From JAJQBJ01 sp964387095 (GTDB lineage: Bacteria > Bacillota > Clostridia > Oscillospirales > Oscillospiraceae), in NCBI GenBank assembly GCA_964387095.1, contig CAYLVH010000008.1:1-35332 (forward strand): a stretch of 35,332 bases of DNA, written 5' to 3'. A program made the position numbers and the translations under genes. A model generated the notes under the pieces. That model was given only the letters and a program-made list of their open reading frames with translations, was not told the DNA's origin and did not search any database. Below, piece by piece: positions 7,127 to 15,826 of this stretch (position 1 is its first letter; the number at the start of each line of letters is the position of its first letter).

Positions 7127-8536
7127 ATGAGTGAACCAAATGAGAGAGCCGAAAACGGCGCCCTTCCCGATTCCACACCCCAAAATCAAATTCAGCTCCC
7201 TCAAGCATCCCCGTTTTCCTCCAATACCAGAGAAATCCTGTCCGCTTTGTTCAGCTATGTGCTGGCCTATCTGTATGTCGATCTGATCTTCAGCAACACA
7301 GTAAGGAGAGTGTATGGCTATCTGATCTTCAGCTACTACGTAGGAAGGCAAGGCATCCTGTTCCTAATCTTTGTGGCTGGCTTTACAGCTTGGGAGCTTC
7401 TGTATACCCGGGGGAGAAAACGGCCCTGGGAAAGCTGGATCTGGCTGATCTGCCTGTGGGTGATCACCTTTGTCACAGAGTGCAAGCCCTTTTGGAATGT
7501 CATTCCCTTGCGGGTGGGCCGAATTTGGAGCGACAGCGTCTGGATCTGGCTCTTTGTCCACTGCTTTGCCGTTTACTGGGTGCTTTGCTGCACCGGTAAA
7601 CTGGTGAAGGGGAGGAGCAGCCACTTCCTGCCCCTGGATGCCCTAAATGGCGCCATCATCTTTCCCTTTAAGCACTACGCCCTGAAAATCCGTTCCCTTT
7701 GGTGGGGGCTGACCCATCGGAAACGAAGCTGTAAGGGGAGCCTCAGACGGGTGGGCTATGCCCTGCTGGCCCTGTGCATTGCCGCCATCTTTCTCTATAT
7801 TGCGGGCGGCCTGTTGATGCAGGCGGACAGCACATTTCAGGCACTGTTGGGGGATCTCCGGGCGGCAATCGGACTGGAAAGGCTGCTGAACTCCACAGTG
7901 ATTATGAACTTCCTCTTCCGGTTTCTGCTGAGTCTGCCGGTTGGATCCTATCTGAACAGCCTGATTGCCGGGAGTATGCGGGAGACGCCGGAAACGCTGC
8001 AAAGGCAGAGCTGCGGAGTTTCCAGCTTCCTGGCGGCGCTGCAAAAGATCCCTGGTATAGTGTGGAATGTGCTGCTGGGGGTGTTTGTCCTCTTCTATCT
8101 GGCCTTTTTCGCCATTCAGGCGGGTTATCTCTTTGGGGCGATCCTGCACCAGACAGCCCCTGGAGTCTACACTCTGGCGGAGTACGCCAGACAGGGATTC
8201 TTTGAGCTGTGCAAGATTATGGCCCTGAACTTTGCCCTGCTGTGGGTGGTGGTGGTTAGCAGCGAGGTGCCCGTGCGAAGCCGGCTGCTCTCCAAGGCCA
8301 TGTGCACTTTGCTGCTGGGGGAGAGCATCCTGTTTGCTGTGACCGCGTTCTCCAAGCTGTATCTGTATATCAGCGCCTTTGGATTTACCCCCCTGCGGTT
8401 CCAAAGCGCCTGGCTGATCTGTGTGCTGCTGGCGGGCTGTGTCTGTACCCTGATCTACCTGTGGTCAGGGAAGAATACCGCCCGGGCCTGGGTGCTGTTT
8501 ACCGGGGTATCCCTGACGCTGACCATGCTGTATTGA
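7127..8536 (+). CDS. DUF4173/DUF4153-like polytopic membrane protein
   Basis: A 469-residue protein with roughly ten hydrophobic segments after a hydrophilic N-terminus of about 35 residues. The signature EYARQGFFEL in the C-terminal half is typical of DUF4173 proteins; function is unknown. TAGGAGAA lies 6 bases before the ATG. In Firmicutes such proteins are often found beside DUF2975 and YozG-like regulators, matching the gene just upstream, so the two are probably an operon. No clear terminator follows. Confidence 0.75.
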   Translation: MSEPNERAENGALPDSTPQNQIQLPQASPFSSNTREILSALFSYVLAYLYVDLIFSNTVRRVYGYLIFSYYVGRQGILFLIFVAGFTAWELLYTRGRKRPWESWIWLICLWVITFVTECKPFWNVIPLRVGRIWSDSVWIWLFVHCFAVYWVLCCTGKLVKGRSSHFLPLDALNGAIIFPFKHYALKIRSLWWGLTHRKRSCKGSLRRVGYALLALCIAAIFLYIAGGLLMQADSTFQALLGDLRAAIGLERLLNSTVIMNFLFRFLLSLPVGSYLNSLIAGSMRETPETLQRQSCGVSSFLAALQKIPGIVWNVLLGVFVLFYLAFFAIQAGYLFGAILHQTAPGVYTLAEYARQGFFELCKIMALNFALLWVVVVSSEVPVRSRLLSKAMCTLLLGESILFAVTAFSKLYLYISAFGFTPLRFQSAWLICVLLAGCVCTLIYLWSGKNTARAWVLFTGVSLTLTMLY

Positions 8537-8662
8537 CCTGGAAAGAAGTGGGAAATGAATCAAAACCTGCCGTGGTCACCTGCGTATTCTGTTCAGTAAT
8601 GTGCCAGAGGACGAACTCCCGGGTTCTGGCTTGTCAAAAAACCACTTTCCAGTTTGCTGTTC

Positions 8663-8692
8663 TTGACGAAGCCATACCTGTATCAGTATACT
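8663..8692 (+). promoter_or_regulatory. Promoter of the TIR-NUDIX operon
   Basis: TTGACG at 8663-8668, an 18-base spacer and TATACT at 8687-8692, in an AT-rich spacer about 85 bases upstream of the TIR start. A further A/T-rich tract at 8698-8715 could hold an alternative -10 box. Confidence 0.6.
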
Positions 8693-8776
8693 GTAAATAT
8701 AAGATCTATATAAAATGTCAATTATGACGATTGTGCAAGGCAGGACAGCTTCCAGATGTGTAAGGAGAGATAACGG

Positions 8777-10846
8777 ATGCAGATCGATAGAACAGAACTA
8801 AGCATATATAAAGGGACAGAACCGTTTGTTTTTGTGAGTTATTCGCGCACGGATATTCGGATTGTGGAGGGAATTCTGCGAATTCTGGCTACTCAGGGAT
8901 TTCGATTCTGGTATGATCAGATGGGGGAAGGAATTGACGCGGGCATGAACTGGCGTTCGGTGATTGACGAAAGACTTCAGAGCAGCAGAGCCTTTCTTAT
9001 CTTTCTCGGCTATGGGGTACAGGATCGGACTGAAGTTATGCGTGAGCTTGAGATGGCTGCGAGGAGGCGGAAGACGGATCCGTCCTATGTCATACTGCCG
9101 GTATTTCTGAACCGGATTCCGATAGAGGATTTTCCGGAGCAGGTGCGGTCGCTTCTGATGAAGAGTCAGAATATCGGCATGTGGCTTTACGGAGGCGTTA
9201 CAGAGCGCTTTGTCCGGCGCATTGTGTATGCAGGGAGCTGGCCGGCTGAGGTGGTAGATGACAGTTACAGAAGAGAAATGGGCCTGCCAAAATGGAAGGC
9301 TGATGGAACGGAAATTGCAGAGATCGAATTCCGCCCGGAAGAGCTGACAGACTATATTTACCACTATGCAGCTCCGAAACTGACTGAAAAAGAGAGTGAA
9401 GGAAAGCTCATCCGTTATTATCAGGTAAGCCCTGGGGAGGTCTCCCCGCACGCAGTATATCCTTTTGTGATGGATAACCAGTGGTGTCCGGTGTCTTTCT
9501 ATGATGACGGAAGATTCCTGAAACACGGTTTTCTGTCGGATGAACTGGGGGCTGAGAGGGAAAGACTCCAGAGACAGGAGATCTGCAGAGGACTCCTTCA
9601 TGCCCGGCAGCTTCTGGTAAACCGTGCATTTCTCCAGAATAGTATGGTGTTTATACGCTGGTATAAGGCAAAAGGGACAAGAGAATACGAATCGTTCTGC
9701 CGTCTGCTGGAGAACGGCTCGGTTCTTCTGGTGCTGTACCGAGAACAGATGCCCTGTGAGGAGACCGCTTATGGAAATACGGACTGGGAAGCATGGAAGC
9801 AGCTGTGTGCGGAACATGTGACATACGGTCTTCGGATGGACTGGGAAGATGACAGGACCAATGAGATAGAGACGGATAAACTACTGAGTTTTCCCTTTCA
9901 TAATTACTGCGTGACAACAGCAGAGAATAAATACAGGATGGAAGAAATGGTCAGTGCCTTTTCTCTGTCAGAAGAAGAGGCGGAAAAAATGAAGAGAAAA
10001 TGGAAGCAGATACAACGGAGAGCGATACGCACCCGGGAAGAAACCGGAGAAGGTTACACTAGGAATCAGTTTTATATAGATCATATCATCGAGAAAGGCA
10101 CAGAGACTGTAGATTGCCGCATTAGCAGCAGGAAGTGGTTCGCTCGGGAGCTGAAGCAGATGATCGACATGAGATATAATCTGAACTTTGCAGAAGCATT
10201 TGGCATCAAACCTATTATCCCCAGAGACGTACAGGTTAACCCGGTGATGGATGATGAGATGGCGGCCGCTCCGGGAGGCAGGGAAGTATCGGCGGAAGAA
10301 TTGGTATATGCAGCCGGCTCATTTCATCCGGAAATGTTTCTCAGAGATGTTCCGCTGATCTCAAATTCGGATCTGACGCTGGATCTGGTGGAGGCAATGA
10401 GAAATCTTCCTCAGTGGCAGAAATATATTCGGCTTGTAGAAGACGCGGACAACCGGGCAAGCCAGTGGGATATTGACTTCAGCTATATCCGAGCTGTATG
10501 GGAAGAGTATCAGAAATGGATCGCGGCTGCCCGCCGGACTCTGCCCGGACTGGGTTGGAAGGAACAAAAAGGAGCAGTGACAATCATTTACCGGATCGGG
10601 GCAAAAGAGATAAGAACTGTTTTCTGTCAGGAAGAGCGGGAACCGTGCGTTACGGAGAATGAACTGCTGCCCGGAAACCGCAAACAGGTGATCACGATCG
10701 ACTATGTATGCGGAGACATCTCTGAGAGCGGTTGGGAAAACTGCTTTCTTACAGAGATACGTCTTTTTCAAGGATGGACTCACGAAACGGGCAGTTTTGT
10801 ATATGAAAGGTTGAAAAACAGATTTGTCGGAGGCGAGAGTGTATGA
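8777..10846 (+). CDS. Large protein with N-terminal TIR domain and uncharacterised 520-residue C-terminal region
   Basis: A 689-residue soluble protein. Residues 15-150 are a TIR domain: FVFVSYSRTD is strand A, FRFWYDQMGEGIDAG the BB-loop region, and GYGVQDRTEVMRELEMA places Glu90 at the NADase position. Residues 170-689 match nothing I know; they hold a charged helical stretch (about 395-430), RYNLNFAEAFGIKPIIP near 470, and a C-terminal part rich in Tyr/Trp. AAGGAGA precedes the ATG. Codon use is more A/T-rich than in flanking genes, with many AGA/AGG arginine and ATA codons, suggesting transfer. The stop overlaps the NUDIX start (ATGA), implying translational coupling. NAD+ cleavage is inferred from the fold. 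Confidence 0.8.
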   Translation: MQIDRTELSIYKGTEPFVFVSYSRTDIRIVEGILRILATQGFRFWYDQMGEGIDAGMNWRSVIDERLQSSRAFLIFLGYGVQDRTEVMRELEMAARRRKTDPSYVILPVFLNRIPIEDFPEQVRSLLMKSQNIGMWLYGGVTERFVRRIVYAGSWPAEVVDDSYRREMGLPKWKADGTEIAEIEFRPEELTDYIYHYAAPKLTEKESEGKLIRYYQVSPGEVSPHAVYPFVMDNQWCPVSFYDDGRFLKHGFLSDELGAERERLQRQEICRGLLHARQLLVNRAFLQNSMVFIRWYKAKGTREYESFCRLLENGSVLLVLYREQMPCEETAYGNTDWEAWKQLCAEHVTYGLRMDWEDDRTNEIETDKLLSFPFHNYCVTTAENKYRMEEMVSAFSLSEEEAEKMKRKWKQIQRRAIRTREETGEGYTRNQFYIDHIIEKGTETVDCRISSRKWFARELKQMIDMRYNLNFAEAFGIKPIIPRDVQVNPVMDDEMAAAPGGREVSAEELVYAAGSFHPEMFLRDVPLISNSDLTLDLVEAMRNLPQWQKYIRLVEDADNRASQWDIDFSYIRAVWEEYQKWIAAARRTLPGLGWKEQKGAVTIIYRIGAKEIRTVFCQEEREPCVTENELLPGNRKQVITIDYVCGDISESGWENCFLTEIRLFQGWTHETGSFVYERLKNRFVGGESV

Positions 10847-11505
10847 ATGAGGATTACATAAAGCTGATGGAGTCAGAACCGGAACTGTTCAGAAACAGCG
10901 GAGAACAGGGGGAAATCCGCATTCTCACGGACCCAAAGGAAATCAGAGAATTGGAGAGAGAGCTGCACAGAGAGGCCGGAATTGTCTATGAGGATGAGTA
11001 TGTCAGGCTAGTCCGGGACGCAGTGGTATTTCCGGATCAGAGCAGGGGGAGTTATATCCGGATTATTCCGCGCAGAAGGGAAAATGCCGTGGCGGTTCTT
11101 CCGACTGGCGGCGGGAAAATATTACTTTTGCGGCATTTCAGGCACAGTCTGAGAAGATGGGTGTGGGAGATACCGAGAGGGTTTGGGGAATATGGGCTTA
11201 CGGCAGAGGAAAATGCAGAAAAAGAACTAAAGGAAGAAACAGGGATTAACGCAGCAGAACTGGAATATCTTGGGAAGATATGTCCGGATTCCGGAATGAG
11301 TTCGGATCAGGTATTTGTTTTTCTTGCTGAGTTCCCCGCTGAATGCCGTTTCGGGAAACAGGATGAGAAGGAATCAATCCAAGAATACAGAATGTTGACC
11401 CGAGAAGAACTGAGAATGCTGGCAGAGTCGGGGGACATGATCGACAGCTTTACTCTCAGTGCGATTGCTTTGGCGTGCCTGAGGGAAAAACTAAATGAGT
11501 TTTGA
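10843..11505 (+). CDS. NUDIX hydrolase, ADP-ribose pyrophosphatase-like
   Basis: A 220-residue protein. A beta-rich core beginning AVAVLPTGGGKILLLRHFRH leads to WEIPRGFGE and the Nudix box at residues 113-135. The metal ligands Glu128, Glu131 and Glu132 (KELKEETG) are kept, but the consensus early Glu is Leu119 and the Arg of REL is Lys127, so the box is slightly degenerate. The first 75 residues are an N-terminal extension like that of ADP-ribose pyrophosphatases, which turn ADP-ribose into AMP and ribose 5-phosphate. It overlaps the TIR gene by 4 bases. Since TIR enzymes can release ADP-ribose or its cyclic forms, this enzyme could clear or modify that product. It shares the AT-richer codon use of the TIR gene. 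Confidence 0.85.
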   Translation: MNEDYIKLMESEPELFRNSGEQGEIRILTDPKEIRELERELHREAGIVYEDEYVRLVRDAVVFPDQSRGSYIRIIPRRRENAVAVLPTGGGKILLLRHFRHSLRRWVWEIPRGFGEYGLTAEENAEKELKEETGINAAELEYLGKICPDSGMSSDQVFVFLAEFPAECRFGKQDEKESIQEYRMLTREELRMLAESGDMIDSFTLSAIALACLREKLNEF

Positions 11506-11506
11506 C

Positions 11507-11674
11507 GGGTATACAGAAGGGAACGCTCTAACTGCCTATCCGTCATTAGAAGGAACTATTATCCATTCTGACTGTGGATCACAGTATACCAGTGAAATAT
11601 ACCGTTTTATTTTCAATGAAAAGGTGCTGTTTCTGTCCAAATTCAATCGGATTGGAGCGTTTCTCCCTGCTTAA
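11507..11674 (+). pseudogene. Relic of an IS3-family transposase (rve/DDE integrase core)
   Basis: Starting at the NUDIX stop, one frame reads NALTAYPSLEGTIIHSDCGS and continues QYTSEIYR, the second catalytic-Asp block of IS3/IS150-type OrfB integrases (HSDxGSQYTS). After about 55 codons it stops at TAA 11672-11674; no start, first Asp block or catalytic Glu block is present. It marks an old insertion at the right edge of the TIR-NUDIX cluster. Confidence 0.75.
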
Positions 11675-11687
11675 TAGGAGGGAAAAG

Positions 11688-11784
11688 AGGCTGCTCAAGA
11701 CTAGAAGATCCGGTCCTGACAGAAATATCTGTCGTTATCATACATTTCCTTCTGCTGGACGTAGACTTTCGAGCTTAGCAGCCT
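11688..11784. repeat. Short element bounded by an 8-bp inverted repeat
   Basis: AGGCTGCT at 11688-11695 is repeated inverted at 11777-11784, and the similarity continues inward imperfectly. The 97-base segment could be an IS end or MITE remnant beside the transposase relic, or a terminator-like stem after the minus-strand transport operon. No target duplication is evident. Confidence 0.3.
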
Positions 11785-11802
11785 TTGCTCATTGATATGA
11801 AA

Positions 11803-12777
11803 TTAAAATTCGCCGGTGTGATGGCAGGCGCAGTGACGATCTCCGTAGGCTTTCAGCTCCGGCTTTACCCTGCGGCACTCCTCCGTGGCGTAGGGACAGC
11901 GGGTGTGGAAATAGCAGCCTGACGGCAGGTTCACCGGGCTGGGGATTTCTCCGGTCAGAACCTTGCGCTCCTTGTTCCTGAGATGGGGGTCCGCCTGGGG
12001 AATAGCGTCCAGCAGAAAGCTGGTGTAGGGGTGAAGGGGCTTGGCGTAAAGCTCCTCCTTGGGGGAAATCTCACAGATGCTGCCCAGGAACATGACACAG
12101 ACCCGGTCTGCAATGTAGTTGATAACGGACAGGTCATGGCCAATGAACAGATAGGTCAGATGGAACTTCTTCTGTATGTCCTTTAGCAGGTTCAGCACCT
12201 GGCTCTGGACGGACACGTCCAGGGCGGAGACCGGTTCGTCGCAGACGATCAGCTCCGGATGCAGAGCGATGGCTCTGGCAATGCCAATGCGTTGGCGCTG
12301 GCCGCCGGAGAACTGGTGGGGATAGCGGTTCAGGAACTCCGTGGGGACGCCCACCGCCTTCATCAGCTCCATGACCCGCTGCGTGGTTTCCTCTTTGGTC
12401 TTGCAGATTTTGTAGGTTTTTAGGGGCTCTGCGATGATATCCCGGACGGTCATACGGGGGTCCAGGCTGGCATAGGGATCCTGAAACACCATCTGCATCT
12501 TTGGGCGGATGGGTTTGAACTGCTTTTCCGTCATGGCGGTGATGTCCTGCCCATGGAAGAGAATCTTGCCGGCGGTGGCGGGCAGCATGCGAATCAGGGT
12601 GCGGCCCAGGGTGCTCTTGCCGCAGCCGGACTCGCCCACCAGGGCCAGGGTTTCGCCCTTATAAATCTCAAGGCTGACATCGGTGACTGCATGGACTTTT
12701 TGAGACCTGCTGGAGGTTTCAAACTCTTTGGTCAGGCCCTCCGCTTCCAGTAAAACTTCCTTTTTGATCTCGCTCAT
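11803..12777 (-). CDS. Peptide ABC transporter ATP-binding protein, DppF/OppF type
   Basis: A 324-residue ATPase with Walker A GESGCGKST, Q-loop in MQMVFQDPYASLDPRM, signature SGGQRQRIGIARAI and Walker B LIVCDEPVSALD. The C-terminal oligopeptide-transporter extension has the usual Cys cluster (CYFHTRCPYATEEC). It energises the permease pair encoded upstream. The ATG at 12777 has GGAGG 7 bases upstream and overlaps the preceding stop (ATGA). Upstream in-frame codons from 12882 are only the overlapped DppD gene in another frame. It is the last gene of the operon. Confidence 0.93.
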   Translation of the reverse strand: MSEIKKEVLLEAEGLTKEFETSSRSQKVHAVTDVSLEIYKGETLALVGESGCGKSTLGRTLIRMLPATAGKILFHGQDITAMTEKQFKPIRPKMQMVFQDPYASLDPRMTVRDIIAEPLKTYKICKTKEETTQRVMELMKAVGVPTEFLNRYPHQFSGGQRQRIGIARAIALHPELIVCDEPVSALDVSVQSQVLNLLKDIQKKFHLTYLFIGHDLSVINYIADRVCVMFLGSICEISPKEELYAKPLHPYTSFLLDAIPQADPHLRNKERKVLTGEIPSPVNLPSGCYFHTRCPYATEECRRVKPELKAYGDRHCACHHTGEF

Positions 12778-13769
12778 GCCTGTTCCTCCCTCCCGGATTC
12801 GCAGCGGAAGCAGCGGGAATAATGACCCTCTGCAACCTGGTTCAGATCGGGTTTTTCCTGATGGCAGCGCTGGTCTGCGCATTCACAGCGGTTGCAGAAG
12901 GCGCAACCGGCGGGCAGGTGGAGCAGATTGGGCACTACGCCGGGGATGGTGTGCAGACGCTCTGTGCTGCGGCCAATGCGGGGGATGGAGGCCAGCAGGC
13001 CCTGGGTATAGGGATGGGCGGTGTGATCGAAGAGCTCATAGGTCTCGGCCTTCTCCATGATCTTTCCGGCGTACATGACGTATACATAGTCACAGATCTC
13101 GGCCACCACACCCAGATTGTGGGTGATAATCAGCACACTCATGCCGGTTTCGGCCTGAAGCTCCTTTATCAGCCGCAGAATCTGGGCCTCGATGGTCACA
13201 TCCAAAGCGGTGGTGGGTTCATCCGCAATCAGCAGCTTGGGCTTGCAAACTATTGCCATGGCGATCATGACCCGCTGGCGCAGGCCGCCGGACAGTTGAT
13301 GGGGATAGCAGTCATAGCGCTTTGCCGGCTCAGGAATGCCCACCCGGGCAAACATCTCGATGACCTGGCGCTTTGCCTCCTCCTTGCTCAGGGAGCGGTT
13401 GTGTACCAGCAGGGTCTCCCGAACCTGGCGGCCCACCTTCAGCACCGGATTCAGGCTGGTCATGGGCTCCTGGAAGATCATAGAGATTTCGTTGCCGCAG
13501 AGCTTTCGCAGTTCCTTGTCCTTAAATTGGGTCAGGTCGGTGTCGTTAAATAGGATGCTGCCCCCGGCAATCCGGCCGGGATATTTCAATAGGCCCATAA
13601 TGGACTTTGCGGTCATACTCTTGCCACAGCCGGACTCCCCTACGAGGCCGATGATCTTCCCCTTGGGAATATCCAAATTCAGGCCGTCCACTGCGGGGGC
13701 AACCCCCTTTTCGGTGAAGAAATAGGATTTTAAATCCCGAATTTCCAGAATATTGTTTTCGTTTTCCAT
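12774..13769 (-). CDS. Peptide ABC transporter ATP-binding protein, DppD/OppD type
   Basis: A 331-residue ATPase: Walker A GESGCGKS (residues 44-51), MIFQEPMTSLNP at the Q-loop, signature LSGGLRQRVMIAMAI, Walker B LLIADEPTTALD, and the C-terminal Cys-containing oligopeptide domain (CAFCNRCECADQRC). It pairs with the following DppF-like subunit as a heterodimer on the cytoplasmic face. AAGGAGG lies 9 bases before the ATG at 13769, 17 bases after the permease stop. Confidence 0.93.
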   Translation of the reverse strand: MENENNILEIRDLKSYFFTEKGVAPAVDGLNLDIPKGKIIGLVGESGCGKSMTAKSIMGLLKYPGRIAGGSILFNDTDLTQFKDKELRKLCGNEISMIFQEPMTSLNPVLKVGRQVRETLLVHNRSLSKEEAKRQVIEMFARVGIPEPAKRYDCYPHQLSGGLRQRVMIAMAIVCKPKLLIADEPTTALDVTIEAQILRLIKELQAETGMSVLIITHNLGVVAEICDYVYVMYAGKIMEKAETYELFDHTAHPYTQGLLASIPRIGRSTERLHTIPGVVPNLLHLPAGCAFCNRCECADQRCHQEKPDLNQVAEGHYSRCFRCESGREEQA

Positions 13770-13786
13770 GATTTCCCGCCTCCTTG

Positions 13787-14686
13787 CTAATTCTTCATAT
13801 AGGGGTCCAGCACGTCACGCAGGCCGTCGCCCAGGAAGTTGAAGGCCAGCACCACCACCATGATGGACAGGCAGGGAGCCAGGCACAGCCAAGGCGAGGT
13901 GAACAGAAACTCCTTTGCCTGATTGACCATCAGGCCCCAGGAGGCCTGGGGGGGCTGGACGCCGATTCCCAGAAAGCTCAGGGAGCTTTCGGACAAAATG
14001 GCGGAGGGAATGTTCAGGGTGAAGAGGACGATCAAGCTGGGAATGCAATTGGGCATAATGTGCCGGAGCATGATTGTCCACCTGGAGACGCCGATGGAAC
14101 GGGCAGCCTCCACATACTCGGTCTCCTTCAGGCTCAGGGTTTGGCTCCGCACCACCCGGGCCACACTGGCCCAGTTGACCAGGGAGAGGGCGATAAACAA
14201 GGTCGCGGTGGAGGAGCCCAGGGTGTACATGACCACCATGGCCAGGAGCAGGGAGGGGATGGACAGCATGATATCCGCTAGACGCATGATGATGTAGTCC
14301 ACAACGCCACCCAGATAGCCTGCCAGCAGGCCCAGGGTGACGCCCACCACCAGGGCGATGATACTGGGCATAATGCCGATGGTCAGGGAGACCCGGGCGC
14401 CATACAGGATGCGGGTAAAGACGTCCCGGCCCAGCTCATCGGTGCCGAACCAGTGGGCGGTGGAGGGGGGCTGCAAGCGATTCAGCAGGTCCTGCTCCGC
14501 CTCGCCATAGGGGGCCACCACAGGGGCCAGGATTGCCAGGAGGATGATAAGCACAATCAAGATGGCGGAGAAAGCGGCCAGTTTGTTCTGGCGGCACATT
14601 CGGATCAGTTTTTCTTTGATGCCGTCCTTTTCTCCGACCTGACTTTTTAACTCTTCAGAGGAAGTAACAAGCTCTGTCTCTTTCAT
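13787..14686 (-). CDS. Peptide ABC transporter permease, DppC/OppC type
   Basis: A 299-residue inner-membrane permease with an N-terminal hydrophilic stretch, first segment LAAFSAILIVLIILLAILAP, the DppC signature HWFGTDELGRDVFTRILYGA and the EAA loop around EAARSIGVSRWTIMLRHIMPN, which docks to the ATPases. The ATG at 14686 is preferred over an in-frame TTG at 14695, which would sit on the ribosome site. Only 5 bases separate it from the DppB-type stop. Confidence 0.92.
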   Translation of the reverse strand: MKETELVTSSEELKSQVGEKDGIKEKLIRMCRQNKLAAFSAILIVLIILLAILAPVVAPYGEAEQDLLNRLQPPSTAHWFGTDELGRDVFTRILYGARVSLTIGIMPSIIALVVGVTLGLLAGYLGGVVDYIIMRLADIMLSIPSLLLAMVVMYTLGSSTATLFIALSLVNWASVARVVRSQTLSLKETEYVEAARSIGVSRWTIMLRHIMPNCIPSLIVLFTLNIPSAILSESSLSFLGIGVQPPQASWGLMVNQAKEFLFTSPWLCLAPCLSIMVVVLAFNFLGDGLRDVLDPYMKN

Positions 14687-14691
14687 ATTGT

Positions 14692-15612
14692 TCAATTCCC
14701 CTTTCTGATACGCGGGTCCAGCACAGAATAGAGCAGGTCGGCCAGAAGATTGCCCGCAATCACAATGAATGTGGTAAAAATAACGGTGCCCTGGAGGACC
14801 GGCATATCCCGGTTAGTGATTGCAGTGGTGGCCAGGCGGCCAATGCCGGGAATGCCGAAGATGCTCTCGGTGATCACAGCGCCGGACAGCATGCTGGACA
14901 GCTGCAGCGCCATCATGGTGATGACCGGCAACATGGAGTTTTTCAGGGCGTGGCCCAGGATGACGGCCTGCTTGGCAAGGCCCTTGGCCCGGGCGGTGTC
15001 TATGTAGTCCGCCTGCATGACCTCCAGCAGGCTGGAACGGGTGATCCGGGCGATGCTGCCGGCGCTATTCCATCCCAGCGCGATGGCAGGGAGAACCATA
15101 CTGATTAAGGAGTCGTCCGAAGTCAGTGAAAACCACTGCAGCTTGAAGGCCAAAAGGTATTGCAGGAACAAGGCGGTCATAAAGACCGGCATGGAAACAC
15201 CCATCAGGGCGAAGCCCATGAACAGGCGGTCCGGCAGACGGTTTTGGCGAATGGCGGCAATGATGCCAGCCACCAGGCCGATCACCCAGGCGAAGATAAT
15301 CGCCATCAGCGTCAACTTGACGGTGTAGGGGAGCGCTTCCTTGATCATGTCCGTGACCGGAAGGCTGTATTTATAGCTGATGCCAAAATCGCCGTGGAGC
15401 ATATTCACAATATAAGTGATGAACTGCTTCCACATCGGCTGATCCAGGCCCATCGCCGCAGTGAGGCGGTCAATGGTATCCTGGCTGACATGATCGCCCA
15501 GAAGGACAGCGACGGCATTGCCGGGAATAATGCGCAGCATCAGAAATATAAGCAGGATCACGCCGATGATAACAGGGATCATCCCTAAAATGCGTTTTAT
15601 GACTTGTTTCAT
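14692..15612 (-). CDS. Peptide ABC transporter permease, DppB/OppB type
   Basis: A 306-residue permease starting KQVIKRILGMIPVIIGVILL, typical of DppB, with six predicted membrane segments and the EAA loop DTARAKGLAKQAVILGHALK. It forms the channel with the DppC-like subunit. AAGGAGAG lies 10 bases before the ATG. It has its own promoter candidate at 15699-15727, so the permease-ATPase genes may be expressed apart from the binding protein. Confidence 0.92.
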   Translation of the reverse strand: MKQVIKRILGMIPVIIGVILLIFLMLRIIPGNAVAVLLGDHVSQDTIDRLTAAMGLDQPMWKQFITYIVNMLHGDFGISYKYSLPVTDMIKEALPYTVKLTLMAIIFAWVIGLVAGIIAAIRQNRLPDRLFMGFALMGVSMPVFMTALFLQYLLAFKLQWFSLTSDDSLISMVLPAIALGWNSAGSIARITRSSLLEVMQADYIDTARAKGLAKQAVILGHALKNSMLPVITMMALQLSSMLSGAVITESIFGIPGIGRLATTAITNRDMPVLQGTVIFTTFIVIAGNLLADLLYSVLDPRIRKGN

Positions 15613-15698
15613 CTTGGCATATCTCTCCTTTTCTATTGATCTCCGGAGCCACCGGAAAATGGAGCTGTGTTATTTTAAACAGATCGCACGATGGTGCT

Positions 15699-15727
15699 AT
15701 TATATCATAAAAAGCACAGCAGATAAA
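15699..15727 (-). promoter_or_regulatory. Internal promoter upstream of the DppB-type gene
   Basis: On the minus strand TTTATC (15722-15727), a 17-base spacer and a perfect TATAAT (15699-15704). A 10-bp inverted repeat TGCAAGAAAA/TTTTCTTGCA at 15735-15760 lies directly upstream and could be an operator or a second terminator hairpin for the binding-protein mRNA. Confidence 0.55.
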
Positions 15728-15778
15728 GATTAAATGCAAGAAAAAACACCTTTTCTTGCACCTGCTGGCGAAAAAGGA

Positions 15779-15810
15779 AAGCTGACCGCAACCTAAGTCG
15801 CGGTCAGCTT
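15779..15810 (-). terminator. Terminator/attenuator after the binding-protein gene
   Basis: An 11-bp perfect stem (15779-15789 with 15800-15810, loop 10). Read on the minus strand it is followed by TTCCTTTTT. It lies 17 bases after the binding-protein stop and should lower read-through into the permeases. Confidence 0.8.
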
Positions 15811-15826
15811 GAAGGATTTGGAGAAA

